DNA from: a virus
Length of the DNA: 44,856 bases
Virus record (IMG/VR): IMGVR_UViG_3300005529_000014
Location: 1 to 44,856 of that record
Reading direction: 5' to 3' (one strand)
Part shown: positions 27,715 through 36,900 of the stretch, one piece after another
Layout: every line of letters begins with the position of its first letter
Position numbering within the stretch: position 1 is the stretch's first letter
The notes under the pieces: model-generated
What the model was told of the DNA's origin: nothing
The model's input: only the letters and a program-made list of their open reading frames with translations
Database searches by the model: none
Translations under genes and position numbers: made by a program

Positions 27715-28980
27715 TTGAAGAAGTATTCGCTTGTCGCGACATTGTTCGCGGCTGGCCTGATCGCGACGTTCGCGATCCCGTCTGATAAGAGCTCGGCCTC
27801 AATTGCGCTGACGCTGAGGGTCGAGAGCGAAACGGCAACAGGTCTTGTCGTCAGCTGGACGCCTCCTGCCGGCGCTGAGGGCTACGAGTTCAAGCGCGAC
27901 GGCGTGCGTGTCTCCAACACCTGGAGCGGCAGCCTGAACGAGGTGTCGTTCGGCAAGCCCGCCGGTACGCACACCTACGAGGTGGATGCGTTGCTGATCG
28001 GCAGCTCCGGGTCGCTGACCCGGCCGCTTCCTCCGCCCACTACCACGACGACTCCCACTACGACCACGGCCCAGATCGTCGTGAAACCAGGAGATTCCTG
28101 GAACGACGCCTACCAGGCGGCCGCCCCGGGGTCTGTGATCTCGGTTCAGGCTGGTTCTTACGGCGACCAGGTGATCGCATACCGGGCTGACCTGGCTAAC
28201 TCCGGCAAGCCTCCGGTGACGATCCGGGTTGACGGCCCGGCCACGGTCTCGAAGCTCGAGATCCACGGCAACGACCTGGTTATCGAGGGAAACAACCAGC
28301 TCAACGCCACCGGCTACATCGACACCGAGGCCGATTCAGCAACCCAGCATCCGGACCACGTAACTGTTCAGGACGCACATTCGACGTCGTTCGGTGTTTT
28401 CAACGTCGATACGGCGACGTTCAAGAACCTGGATGTTGGCCCGGCGACTGTTTCGACCGGCTGCGCCACGCTTCAGGGCAACGGCTTCGAGAACAAGATC
28501 GGCTCCGCTAGCGGGATCGTTTACAACCCGACCAATGTCACTCTTGATGGTCTGACGATCCATGACCAGAACGGTGACTCAGGCAGGATTGATTCAGACT
28601 GCCACGATGGTGGTCTGTTCCTGGCCGGCGTCTCTGGCCTGACCGTCAAGAACACCGTGTTCCAGGCGAACGTGGTTTACAACGTTCAGATCCAGCCGAT
28701 CAACGGCGCTCCGATCACGAACGTCACGTTCGACCACGACAGCTTTGGCTGTCCGGTCAACTGGCTGTACCAGAACAACAATCCTTTGGCATGTGACGGC
28801 CAGAGTTCTGTTCAGTTCGACGGCACTTTCCCTGGCGTCTCGATCACCAACTCGGCTTTCTCAGAGGGTGTAGGGGCGAACGGATGGGGTTGCTACGCGG
28901 GAACCTGCGATTACTCGCAGGACACGTTCTCCAACAACGAGCTGCTCGCCCAGTCCACTACCGCCGCGCCGCTGCCATGA
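27715..28980 (+). CDS. right-handed beta-helix protein with signal-like N-terminus
   Basis: The 421-aa protein starts at TTG 27715 behind AAAGGA. Residues 1-28 look like a signal peptide (MKK, then LVATLFAAGLIATFAIP). Residues 30-100 form a fibronectin-III-like domain, 106-118 a Thr-rich linker, and 120-410 right-handed parallel beta-helix repeats (VTIRVDGPATVSKLEIHGN, NVTLDGLTIHD, GLTVKNTVFQANVVYNVQI). The helix resembles tailspike or pectate-lyase folds. A signal peptide and Thr linker are typical of secreted actinobacterial proteins and odd for a tailspike. It may have been acquired from the host or be exported. Confidence 0.7.
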   Translation: MKKYSLVATLFAAGLIATFAIPSDKSSASIALTLRVESETATGLVVSWTPPAGAEGYEFKRDGVRVSNTWSGSLNEVSFGKPAGTHTYEVDALLIGSSGSLTRPLPPPTTTTTPTTTTAQIVVKPGDSWNDAYQAAAPGSVISVQAGSYGDQVIAYRADLANSGKPPVTIRVDGPATVSKLEIHGNDLVIEGNNQLNATGYIDTEADSATQHPDHVTVQDAHSTSFGVFNVDTATFKNLDVGPATVSTGCATLQGNGFENKIGSASGIVYNPTNVTLDGLTIHDQNGDSGRIDSDCHDGGLFLAGVSGLTVKNTVFQANVVYNVQIQPINGAPITNVTFDHDSFGCPVNWLYQNNNPLACDGQSSVQFDGTFPGVSITNSAFSEGVGANGWGCYAGTCDYSQDTFSNNELLAQSTTAAPLP

Positions 28981-29759
28981 GCGACGTCCGCTCGCTCCTT
29001 TCCCCGCTGTTCCCCGGCGAGACGTTCGCCGACACAGACCAGGCATATGTGGAACGCACCACGGTTGTCGTGGGACCCGAAGGTGGCCAGCCTCGTACGG
29101 TTGTTGAGGAGATCTGGCCTGGTGTCACGTTCGCAGACGACGACGTTCTGGTGGTGGAGACGAACAAGTTCCTGATGACCGACACGGTGGTCATCCCCGG
29201 AGATCTCACCACCGACGATTTCAACGGCACCACTGTTGACACGAACATCTGGGTGGCCCAGTCGGCTGTGGCGTTGGACGGGAACGGCAACGCCGTCTTC
29301 CCCTCCACGGTTCCGTCGGCGTCGCTCCAGCTTATCGACCAGTCGCCGTTCCAGGGACAGCAGGTCCAGACGAACTGGACGCACTTCGGCAACCCTACAA
29401 GCGGCTACAACACGACCGGCACATTCAGGATCCGACGGGCGGCTGACTCGAACCACTACATCAACATGTCCGCCGCAGCCGGGACGTTCACGTTCACGAC
29501 GTATGCGTTCTCGGCTACCCAGACGACGGCGGCTTTCAATCCTTCGGTGGACAAGTTCTGGCGGGTCAGGGAGACCGACCAGCTTTACTTCGAGACCAGC
29601 CCGGACGGTGTTACGTGGACGACGAAGAACGCCCGCGCCACGTTGGGCTGGACGTCCGAGGCGTGTATCTACACCGTGGGCTCCGGCCCGTGGAGCACCA
29701 GCGGGAACTCGTCTGATGCTTCCACGCTTGACCGGTTTGCTTTCACGGCGGCTTCGTGA
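28977..29759 (+). CDS. 260-aa receptor-binding/LamG-like protein
   Basis: ATG 28977 overlaps the previous stop (ATGA). The first 75 residues hold two similar short strands-and-turn units (PLFPGETFADTDQAYVERTT, WPGVTFADDDVLVVETN). The rest is a jelly-roll domain like that of 26743-27408 (DDFNGTTVDTNIWVAQ, FWRVRETDQLYFETSPDG). Likely a tail adhesin binding host glycans. Confidence 0.55.
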   Translation: MSDVRSLLSPLFPGETFADTDQAYVERTTVVVGPEGGQPRTVVEEIWPGVTFADDDVLVVETNKFLMTDTVVIPGDLTTDDFNGTTVDTNIWVAQSAVALDGNGNAVFPSTVPSASLQLIDQSPFQGQQVQTNWTHFGNPTSGYNTTGTFRIRRAADSNHYINMSAAAGTFTFTTYAFSATQTTAAFNPSVDKFWRVRETDQLYFETSPDGVTWTTKNARATLGWTSEACIYTVGSGPWSTSGNSSDASTLDRFAFTAAS

Positions 29760-30865
29760 ATGTCGCTGTCAAACGGCCCAGGAGCGTAGCGCCCCCGGAG
29801 CCGTCACCCGGCTCCAGACTTCTCCAGCCGGAAACGGTCTTCGCCCCGGACTCGTTCTGGAGCAACAACCTCCTCGCTGATTCCGCACCGCTCCATGCGA
29901 GCTCGTCGGGATGGGTGGCGAACCTGATCTCCCAGATGGGGCTTGACATCTCGAGCCCCTCGAGCGACGGGAAGAGCCTTAACCCCCTGTCGCCGCAGGT
30001 TCCGGGGAAGGCGTGGTTCAACCTCGACACCGGCGCGTCTCCGGTCTACGTCGTCGCCGCCGACCAGCCCCTTGTCCCGGTGGCGCAGCACAACGTTCTT
30101 ACGGGGACGTCGTGGCCGGCGATGGACGAACTCCATGAGGTGCTGATGGCCGGTGTCCCGATCCCAGTCGGGGCGAACGTGGACACGTCTTCGGACAAGT
30201 CTCTGGTCATCTACCAGCCCTCCACGGGGAGCTACTGGGAACTGTGGGTGGCTGAGAACGTGTCCGGCACCGACCCGCAGGGCAGGCCGTACCAGTGGCT
30301 CGCCTATGGCGGCGGCCGGATGCTGTCGGTCTGGGGACGGAAGGGGACGTACAAGAACCTGTTCGCCAGCGGCGTCCAGATCGAGGATTACACCTGGGGC
30401 CACACCGCTACGGGGCTTCCGATGATCGGCGGGATCATCACCCCCGAAGAGTGGGCCTCTACGGACACGGATGTCATCAAGCATCCGCTCCACATGGTGT
30501 CAGGAAATGCTTCCACGACCGCCCTTCTTCCCGCCCACCGCACGGACGGCCAGGAACCAGACACATGGATCCGCGAAGGATGCCGGGTTCGATTCCCCGC
30601 ATCATGGGATTGGTCGTACCTGAACGAGTCCGACTACGTGTCGATGCAGGTCAAGAAGCTCGGCAAGGCGATCCAGAGGTTCGGGTTCTTCATCACCGAC
30701 CGCACTGGCGGGGGTTGTGCTTTCCGTTTCCGCAGCCCGCAGTCGTACTACTGGGAAGGGCTTCCGAAGCCGTACACGCTGAACGGGTTTTTCCCGAACG
30801 ATTTCATGTGGCGTCTTCCCTGGCAGTCGGCGGAGGTGCTAGATCCATCTGTCAGCCCGGAGTGA
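29756..30865 (+). CDS. 369-aa tail/surface protein
   Basis: GTG 29756 overlaps the previous stop. The protein has a Pro-rich start and then a long beta/alpha domain with motifs GGRMLSVWGRKG, GGIITPEEWASTDTDVIKHPLHM, then RVRFPASWDW and GFFITDRTGGGCAFRF. The order resembles bacterial secreted proteins of unknown enzymatic type in which such motifs surround a carbohydrate cleft. A tailspike or surface hydrolase is suggested by neighbours only. Confidence 0.5.
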   Translation: MNVAVKRPRSVAPPEPSPGSRLLQPETVFAPDSFWSNNLLADSAPLHASSSGWVANLISQMGLDISSPSSDGKSLNPLSPQVPGKAWFNLDTGASPVYVVAADQPLVPVAQHNVLTGTSWPAMDELHEVLMAGVPIPVGANVDTSSDKSLVIYQPSTGSYWELWVAENVSGTDPQGRPYQWLAYGGGRMLSVWGRKGTYKNLFASGVQIEDYTWGHTATGLPMIGGIITPEEWASTDTDVIKHPLHMVSGNASTTALLPAHRTDGQEPDTWIREGCRVRFPASWDWSYLNESDYVSMQVKKLGKAIQRFGFFITDRTGGGCAFRFRSPQSYYWEGLPKPYTLNGFFPNDFMWRLPWQSAEVLDPSVSPE

Positions 30866-30871
30866 GGTTCA

Positions 30872-32923
30872 ATGACTTTTCCGCAACTCCCGACCCTCAG
30901 TGGGAATAGCTTCCTCGACCACTTTTCGGGGTCGTCTCTGGATTCGACAAAGTGGGGGTCGGTCACATCCGGAACCGGCGCGGTAACGGTCACAGACTCA
31001 TACGCCCAATGTTCTGCCCCGGCAGATAGTGCGGCGTTCATCTACTACAAGACGCAGCTCGACAAAACCAAGTCTCAACTGTGGACGATCGCCGTTAACC
31101 GAACCTCAGGTTTGAGCGGAGGGTCTCCGACGGTGTGGCTGGTAAACGGGGCGTCTGCCCCGGCGGCGGACACCTCTACCAACATCGTCGCCAAGACGTT
31201 GGCCGCTCGAGCGCACGCAACACAAACCGGCACTTGCATCTTCGACTGGTACTGGGATTCGTCGGGAACCCAGCACTTCTGGGGCGGTGCGTCCGGCGGA
31301 GAGTCGTGGACATCCACCTACTCGTCGTCGCTGATGTCGATCTCCCCGGCCCAGCTTGACGACTACTACATCCTCGGGGTTGAGTTTGACGGTGTGAACT
31401 CTCGCTGGCGGCTGCTCGGCTGGCACCAGACTTTCGCCACCGCCGGCACGTGGGATAGCGGCCAGGGTTGGCGGCTGTCGATGCTGTCGGATTGGACGAA
31501 CTGGTCTTCCACCCGGTCGAACTCGAATGTGTGGCTGGCTATCGGCCAGCTTTACAACGACGATTCCACCGCGAAAACCACCCGGGTTGAATGGGTGCGG
31601 TATGCGGAAGCGCCGTCCGGCAACACCGTTGTCGATGCGTGGGCCGCAGGCAAGGCAAACCTTGCGTCGGCGCACAGAATCCGCCACCTCTACTCCTACG
31701 ACGCGCTCACCTACGTCCCTGACGACCGTACTTCATGGGCGCTGGACCTCGGAAGCGGGTCCCCGGACAACAGCGAAGTGCAGGAGCCGTGGGTTGTTTA
31801 CGACGGCAACTCCACCGACTACATGTTCTACACCGGCTCAACCGGAGGCATCGGGGCCAACAAGAGTATCTGCGTAGCTTCTGCATCGCACGTCTCCGCG
31901 GGGACGGGGCAGTCGGGAACCTGGACGCGGTTCGGGTCCAACCCGATCCTTTCGCTTGGCTCTTCCGGAAGCTTTGACGACAAGCAGATGGGGTTCGCCT
32001 GCGTCGTCTGCGACCTGAACGAGACGAACTCCGCGAAGCGGTGGAAGATGCTTTACACCGGGATGAAGAACGCCGACGGTCTGAACCGGATCGGCTACGC
32101 GACGGCTTCTTCTCCGACCGGGACGTGGACGAAGCAGGGTGTTGTTCTGGACGTCGGCGGTTCGGGCGCGAACGATGAGAAGGCGTGCTGGGGTATGGCG
32201 ATCGTCTTCTACAACAAGCAATGGGAAGTCTGGTATGAGGGACATGACGCCTCCGGGACATGTCATCTCATGCGTGCTACCGGCACAGATCTTGGAAGCC
32301 TGACAAAGGATGCAACCTACTACTCGCCGCCGTCTGGCACGGACCAGCTTCTTACCGCCAACTTGAGTTCTGCTCCTGGACGCACTGTGACCGTCGGGTC
32401 TACGACAGGGTTCTCGGTTGACGCAACCGTGATTCTTTCTGGAGCGGATGACAACGACACCTATTCGACGTCGAAGATCCGGAAGGTTGTCTCTGGGACT
32501 TCGCTCGAGCTGTATCACGGCCTGACTGGATTCACAACCGGCTCAACCCCGGCCGGCAGGATCAAGCAGACCGACTCTGGCCCTAACTTCTCTCCTCGGC
32601 TGCTCACCTGGAACCCGAATACGTCGGAATGGTGGGCGTACATCAACCTGTGGGAGCCGTTCTTCAACTCTTCTGAGACAGCTTCGTATGCGGCGGTTCT
32701 CGAGGAAGCCCATCTGTTCAAGCACTCGGCGGCTGCTCCGTCGGGAGGAACATTCGCGATCCAGTATCAGCCGTCCCCGGTCACCTCGCGCGGGTTCAAC
32801 AACGACGAGGAGTCGTTCGAGAACATGACGCTCCTTAATTCCCCGGTGCCGCTGTCTCCGTCTTCGTCCGGGCTCGGTAGGTTCGCTTCTCCTGTTTACA
32901 GGTGGAAGCTTGGGAGGCGCTGA
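30872..32923 (+). CDS. large adhesin with LamG and GH43-like beta-propeller domains
   Basis: The 683-aa protein starts at ATG 30872. Residues 10-245 form a LamG-like domain (FLDHFSGSSLDSTKWGS, VWLAIGQLYND). Residues 265-640 look like a five-bladed propeller of GH43/GH32/GH68-like type: WVVYDGNSTDYMFYTGS, FACVVCDLNETNSAKRWKML, YTGMKNADGLNRIGYATAS and GMAIVFYNKQWEVWYEG. It may bind or cut host wall polysaccharide; arabinan would suit a mycolata host but is a guess. The catalytic acids were not confirmed. Confidence 0.6.
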   Translation: MTFPQLPTLSGNSFLDHFSGSSLDSTKWGSVTSGTGAVTVTDSYAQCSAPADSAAFIYYKTQLDKTKSQLWTIAVNRTSGLSGGSPTVWLVNGASAPAADTSTNIVAKTLAARAHATQTGTCIFDWYWDSSGTQHFWGGASGGESWTSTYSSSLMSISPAQLDDYYILGVEFDGVNSRWRLLGWHQTFATAGTWDSGQGWRLSMLSDWTNWSSTRSNSNVWLAIGQLYNDDSTAKTTRVEWVRYAEAPSGNTVVDAWAAGKANLASAHRIRHLYSYDALTYVPDDRTSWALDLGSGSPDNSEVQEPWVVYDGNSTDYMFYTGSTGGIGANKSICVASASHVSAGTGQSGTWTRFGSNPILSLGSSGSFDDKQMGFACVVCDLNETNSAKRWKMLYTGMKNADGLNRIGYATASSPTGTWTKQGVVLDVGGSGANDEKACWGMAIVFYNKQWEVWYEGHDASGTCHLMRATGTDLGSLTKDATYYSPPSGTDQLLTANLSSAPGRTVTVGSTTGFSVDATVILSGADDNDTYSTSKIRKVVSGTSLELYHGLTGFTTGSTPAGRIKQTDSGPNFSPRLLTWNPNTSEWWAYINLWEPFFNSSETASYAAVLEEAHLFKHSAAAPSGGTFAIQYQPSPVTSRGFNNDEESFENMTLLNSPVPLSPSSSGLGRFASPVYRWKLGRR

Positions 32924-33282
32924 TGGCTAACCCGTCTGGCCAGAACAGCCCTGTCAACTGGAACGGGTTCGTCCAGAACCCCCCTGTTTACGGTGACAAG
33001 CAGAAGCAGGGCGACCTTCAAAGGTCCGCCCCGACGGCCGGGTCTGCGGCTGCTGCTCTGAATGCCCCTAGGAGGGCACAGAAGCGCGCCTCGCGCCCTC
33101 AGAGGCCCCAGCCTGCTCCGGTGTCGGTTCTGCCGCCCCCGGCTCCTACGGGGCCTCCTACGCAGCCGGTGGCGTATGACGCCCAGCTGGCCGCGACGTG
33201 GGCTCAGATCTCTTCTATCCCGGGGGCTTCTCCGCTGGTTCAGCAGATGGCCCAGGAGGCACAGATTGGCAACCAGGGTTAG
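32923..33282 (+). CDS. 119-aa Pro/Ala-rich virion-type protein
   Basis: ATG 32923 shares its A with the preceding TGA. The middle is Pro/Arg/Gln-rich (PRRAQKRASRPQRPQPAP) and the C-terminus a helix (QLAATWAQISSIPGASPLVQQM). It begins the internal-protein block. Possible linker or DNA-associated virion protein. Confidence 0.5.
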   Translation: MANPSGQNSPVNWNGFVQNPPVYGDKQKQGDLQRSAPTAGSAAAALNAPRRAQKRASRPQRPQPAPVSVLPPPAPTGPPTQPVAYDAQLAATWAQISSIPGASPLVQQMAQEAQIGNQG

Positions 33283-33976
33283 CCCGATCGGGAAGAACGC
33301 CAAATACGCGCGCATCGACCAGGGAGTTGACTGGAGCCAGTCGGAGCCATACAAAGCCGTAGGCTCCGGGACGGTTGTGAAGATCAGCCATGGTTTTGTC
33401 GGGATGGAGCCAGGTGATGACTGGGGTGTTTACATTGTGCTTGACCACCCGATCACCGTTAACGGACGCACATATGGCGAGGTGTACTACGCAGAAACCA
33501 AACCGTTGGTGCGCGTTAATCAACGGGTCAAGGCTGGGCAGCCTGTAACTGTTGGAGGCGCGGCAGAGATTGGTTTTGCTCGGAACGGCACACCGGTTTC
33601 GCAGCCGATCGGCGGGATTGGCTCCGGCACCAAGCCAAGCCAGGCCGGTCAGGATTTCTATGACTTCGTGACGCATGCCCACACGGTTACGAATACGCCT
33701 CAGCCTACGCCGATGGCTCCGGGAGACCAGGTTCAGCCTAACGGCCAGCAGCAGCCGACGATTGTTCCGCCTGTCCAGCAGGCTTTGCCGAACGAAATGT
33801 CTATCGGTGCCCCTGGGGCTTCGCTTCCCGGCTCGGTGAGTTACACCACCCATCCGGTCGAGGCGGCGCAGCTGTGGCAGCAGGTGGCTGACAGCACGGA
33901 CGTCTTGTCTCCGGATACGCAGCAGCTTTTGAACAACGCACAGATGGCAGCAGGAGGAACGGGTGCCGCTCAGTAA
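33266..33976 (+). CDS. M23-peptidase-fold protein, catalytic site degenerate
   Basis: The 236-aa protein starts at TTG 33266 with GGAGG at 33255-33259. Residues 8-125 follow the LytM/M23 beta-barrel order: ARIDQGVDWSQ, VGSGTVVKISHG, GVYIVLDHPITVNG, YYAETKPLVRVNQRVKAGQPV and AEIGFA. The usual zinc ligands (HxxxD and HxH) are only partly present. It may still bind peptidoglycan during DNA entry. The C-terminal 110 residues are Pro/Gln-rich. It overlaps the start of the 1819-aa gene. Confidence 0.6.
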   Translation: MATRVSPIGKNAKYARIDQGVDWSQSEPYKAVGSGTVVKISHGFVGMEPGDDWGVYIVLDHPITVNGRTYGEVYYAETKPLVRVNQRVKAGQPVTVGGAAEIGFARNGTPVSQPIGGIGSGTKPSQAGQDFYDFVTHAHTVTNTPQPTPMAPGDQVQPNGQQQPTIVPPVQQALPNEMSIGAPGASLPGSVSYTTHPVEAAQLWQQVADSTDVLSPDTQQLLNNAQMAAGGTGAAQ

Positions 33977-36900
33977 GGGTGATGTTAACGCGGGGCTGAA
34001 GAAAGGCAACGTCCCGGTCGCCCCTCCGGCAGCACCTCCGCAGAAGCCGATTGTTCTCCGCCGCTCGAGGACGGTTGTTCCGGCCCCGGTTCAGCAGCCT
34101 CAGCAGCCGGTTGACGAGCCGCCGCATCCCATTCTCCAGCAGCACGGGTTCAACGGCGGGATCCAGCAGTTCAATCAGCGGGTCCAGGCTGTCCACGACG
34201 ACTACCAGAACTCTTACGGCCAGCCGCCGACACCGGGGCTGGTTCTTGATCTTGCCAAGTCGCCGCTGAATACTGGGGATTTCTCGAAGCTGTTTACGGT
34301 TCCGAAAGATCCGCTTGCCGCCAGAGCTCGCGGCGCGGTCAACAGCACACCGCCGGAGAAGCAGCTGGTGGTCCGGCATGACGGGCTGGTGGAGCAGAAC
34401 AACCCTATTGCAGCGCGGCTGATCGCGAACGAGAAGACGTCCACGCCGAACGTTGCCGCCACCCCGAACCCGACATCGCCGGCTATGGCGAAGTACCAGG
34501 CCCTCCAGAAGCAGCATCCCTGGGTGGCGATGGGGATGCTTCCAATCGGAGACAACGATGTCGAGAAGTTCTGGAATGCGGTCTCCTACGCCCAGGGTCA
34601 TCCCGCAGCCGCTCAACCCTTAAAGGTTGGTGGGGAAACCCTTCAGCAGTACCAGCAGGAGAACGTTCTCGGCGAGTCGCTGGTTGGCGCGCGCCCTGGT
34701 GAAAACCCGGGGCTTGTCAGTCAGGGCTATGGCAAGCCTGCCTCAACGGAGAATCTTGACACGACGGCTGCGCTGAGAGCGCGCCAGGGTGTCGCCCAGG
34801 GCGTCACGACCGTCCGGGCAGCACAGGATGCCTTGAAGAAGGTGGCTCCGGACTACTTCGCCAACCTGCCGTCGTCGGGGTTCATCAACCAGGACTGGGC
34901 CAAAGCCCTCGGCCAGTATCAGACGTCGCCGCAGTACTTCCGCCAGCAGACCGTTCGGCTTGCCCACGACAACCACTTCGGCAGCAACACGTCGGCGTTC
35001 ATCAACGCCTGGAAGACGAAGCAGGCTGCGATCAAGAAGCAGCCGTTCCTGGCGAACTTTATCGCCCATCAGCCTTTGGCGTTGTTCGACACCCGAACAC
35101 ATGGCGCGGCGGTCATCAATCTTCTGTCCGGGAACACGAAGGGCTGGGGTTGGGCGAACGTCCCGACTGTTGGGCTGAATGTAATCACTAACACGGCCGG
35201 GCTGGTGTTTAACGAAGCCGCCGGCACGGTGGATCAGGCGAAGATCGACGCGTCGTATGTCACCGCCTACATGCAGGCGATCATGCCGAAGAACGTCTCG
35301 ATCCCCGGAACCGCGATTACCGGCGAGGGGTTGACGGAGAAGCAGGCGCGCGAGAAGGCTGCGAAGGTTCTGTTCGAGAAGCCGACGTGGTCCAGAGTCA
35401 TTGACCCTAACCTCGGCACAGACAAGGACTGGATCCCGTTCTCCAAGCAGGCCGCCCCGATCTTCAACGCGGCGGTGGACCTGTGGATCGGCTCCGCCAA
35501 GTTCACCGGGGAAGAGGTCGCTGCCGGCGACATCGCCTCCGCTAGCTCGTCCAGGTATCTCCAGAACAAGAGCGCCTTCGCCTTCAACTCTTTGAAGAAG
35601 GGCGATCTTGGCGGGGCTGTGGCTTCGCTCGAAGGTGGCCGTGGAGCTGAGAACCTGGCGGCTGCGCTTGAATCCGGCGTCAAGGACGGCTCGGTTTCCC
35701 AGCAGCAGTTCCAGCAGCATGTGTCCGAGCTCTACGCGCAGGGACACACAACCGTCGGCGAAGCGAGGATCAACGGGCCGCTTCTTAACTCGCTGCGCAC
35801 CAAGGATCTTCCGACCCCTGGCCGTATCGGGACCACCGCGTCCAAGGTTCACCAGACTGTCAAGAGCGTTCTCGACAACTTCGAGAACTCGATGAGGGCG
35901 CGTAAGCAGGTTGGGGCGACATCCCATGCGGCTGATCTTGTCGCCTCGGTCCGTCAGCAGTTCGCCCGTGCGGCTCCGGCGAACGAGCGCAGGGCGATCT
36001 TCGACACCCGCACACCGGACGATGTTTACAACTGGGCTCGGGTGAACCTGAAAGACCAGAAGGTCGCGGCCGGACTGCGTGACGACTTCATTCGTCTCCG
36101 GGCGAAGGACGACGTTCAGGGAATCACGGACCTCAACAACAAGATGCGCGCCCTGTACGCGAAGGCGCACCCTGATTCCGAGATTGCCAGGACGCCGCTC
36201 GAGGCCACGCAGGGTCCGCAGATTGAGTCCGAATCCAGAACCTATCTCACCTTCCCCAAATCGATCGAGACTCGCGCCCAGAGCATCAACGCCGCGTTGA
36301 ACAAGGCCGGCCGCCTTCACCGCGAGGTGATCGTCTCGGGGTCTCCGAACCCGCTGATCTTCCCGCTTGTTCCGGGGTTCGGTGAGTCTCTGCTGTACAA
36401 GCACGCCATCGCCGACACAGCACGCCGGGTGGTTGGCGGTGGCGGCGTTTTCGGGATCACCGGGGAACTCAAGGGTGCGAAGGCGGCCGTCGAGGCGTAC
36501 GCCAAAGAAGACCCTGAGGCGTTGCGCCTGCTGGGCGTGAACCGCGACTCGGCTGTTGCGGGTGAGAACCGCTACATCACCGGCCAGAAGCCGACCGACA
36601 CGGTGAACTTCAACACGGGCGAGAAGCTCAACCTTGCCACCAACCGCCCGTTGGAAACGAAGGCTGCCCAGGAGGCGGCTGGAGGGTATCTGCGTCGGCT
36701 GATCTCTTCAAGAGCTTTGAAGGCGTACCAGGCGTCTACGGCCAGCGATCTCGGACCGATGATTGACCTGATCCAGAACGACAAAGAACTCCAGTCTCTG
36801 CTGTACAAGGACGCCCGCACGTTCACGCCTTCGACCAAGTTCCAGAAGATCCCGGATGGCCTTGAGCTTCCAACCGGGGCCGAGGTCGCAGTAAAAGGGA

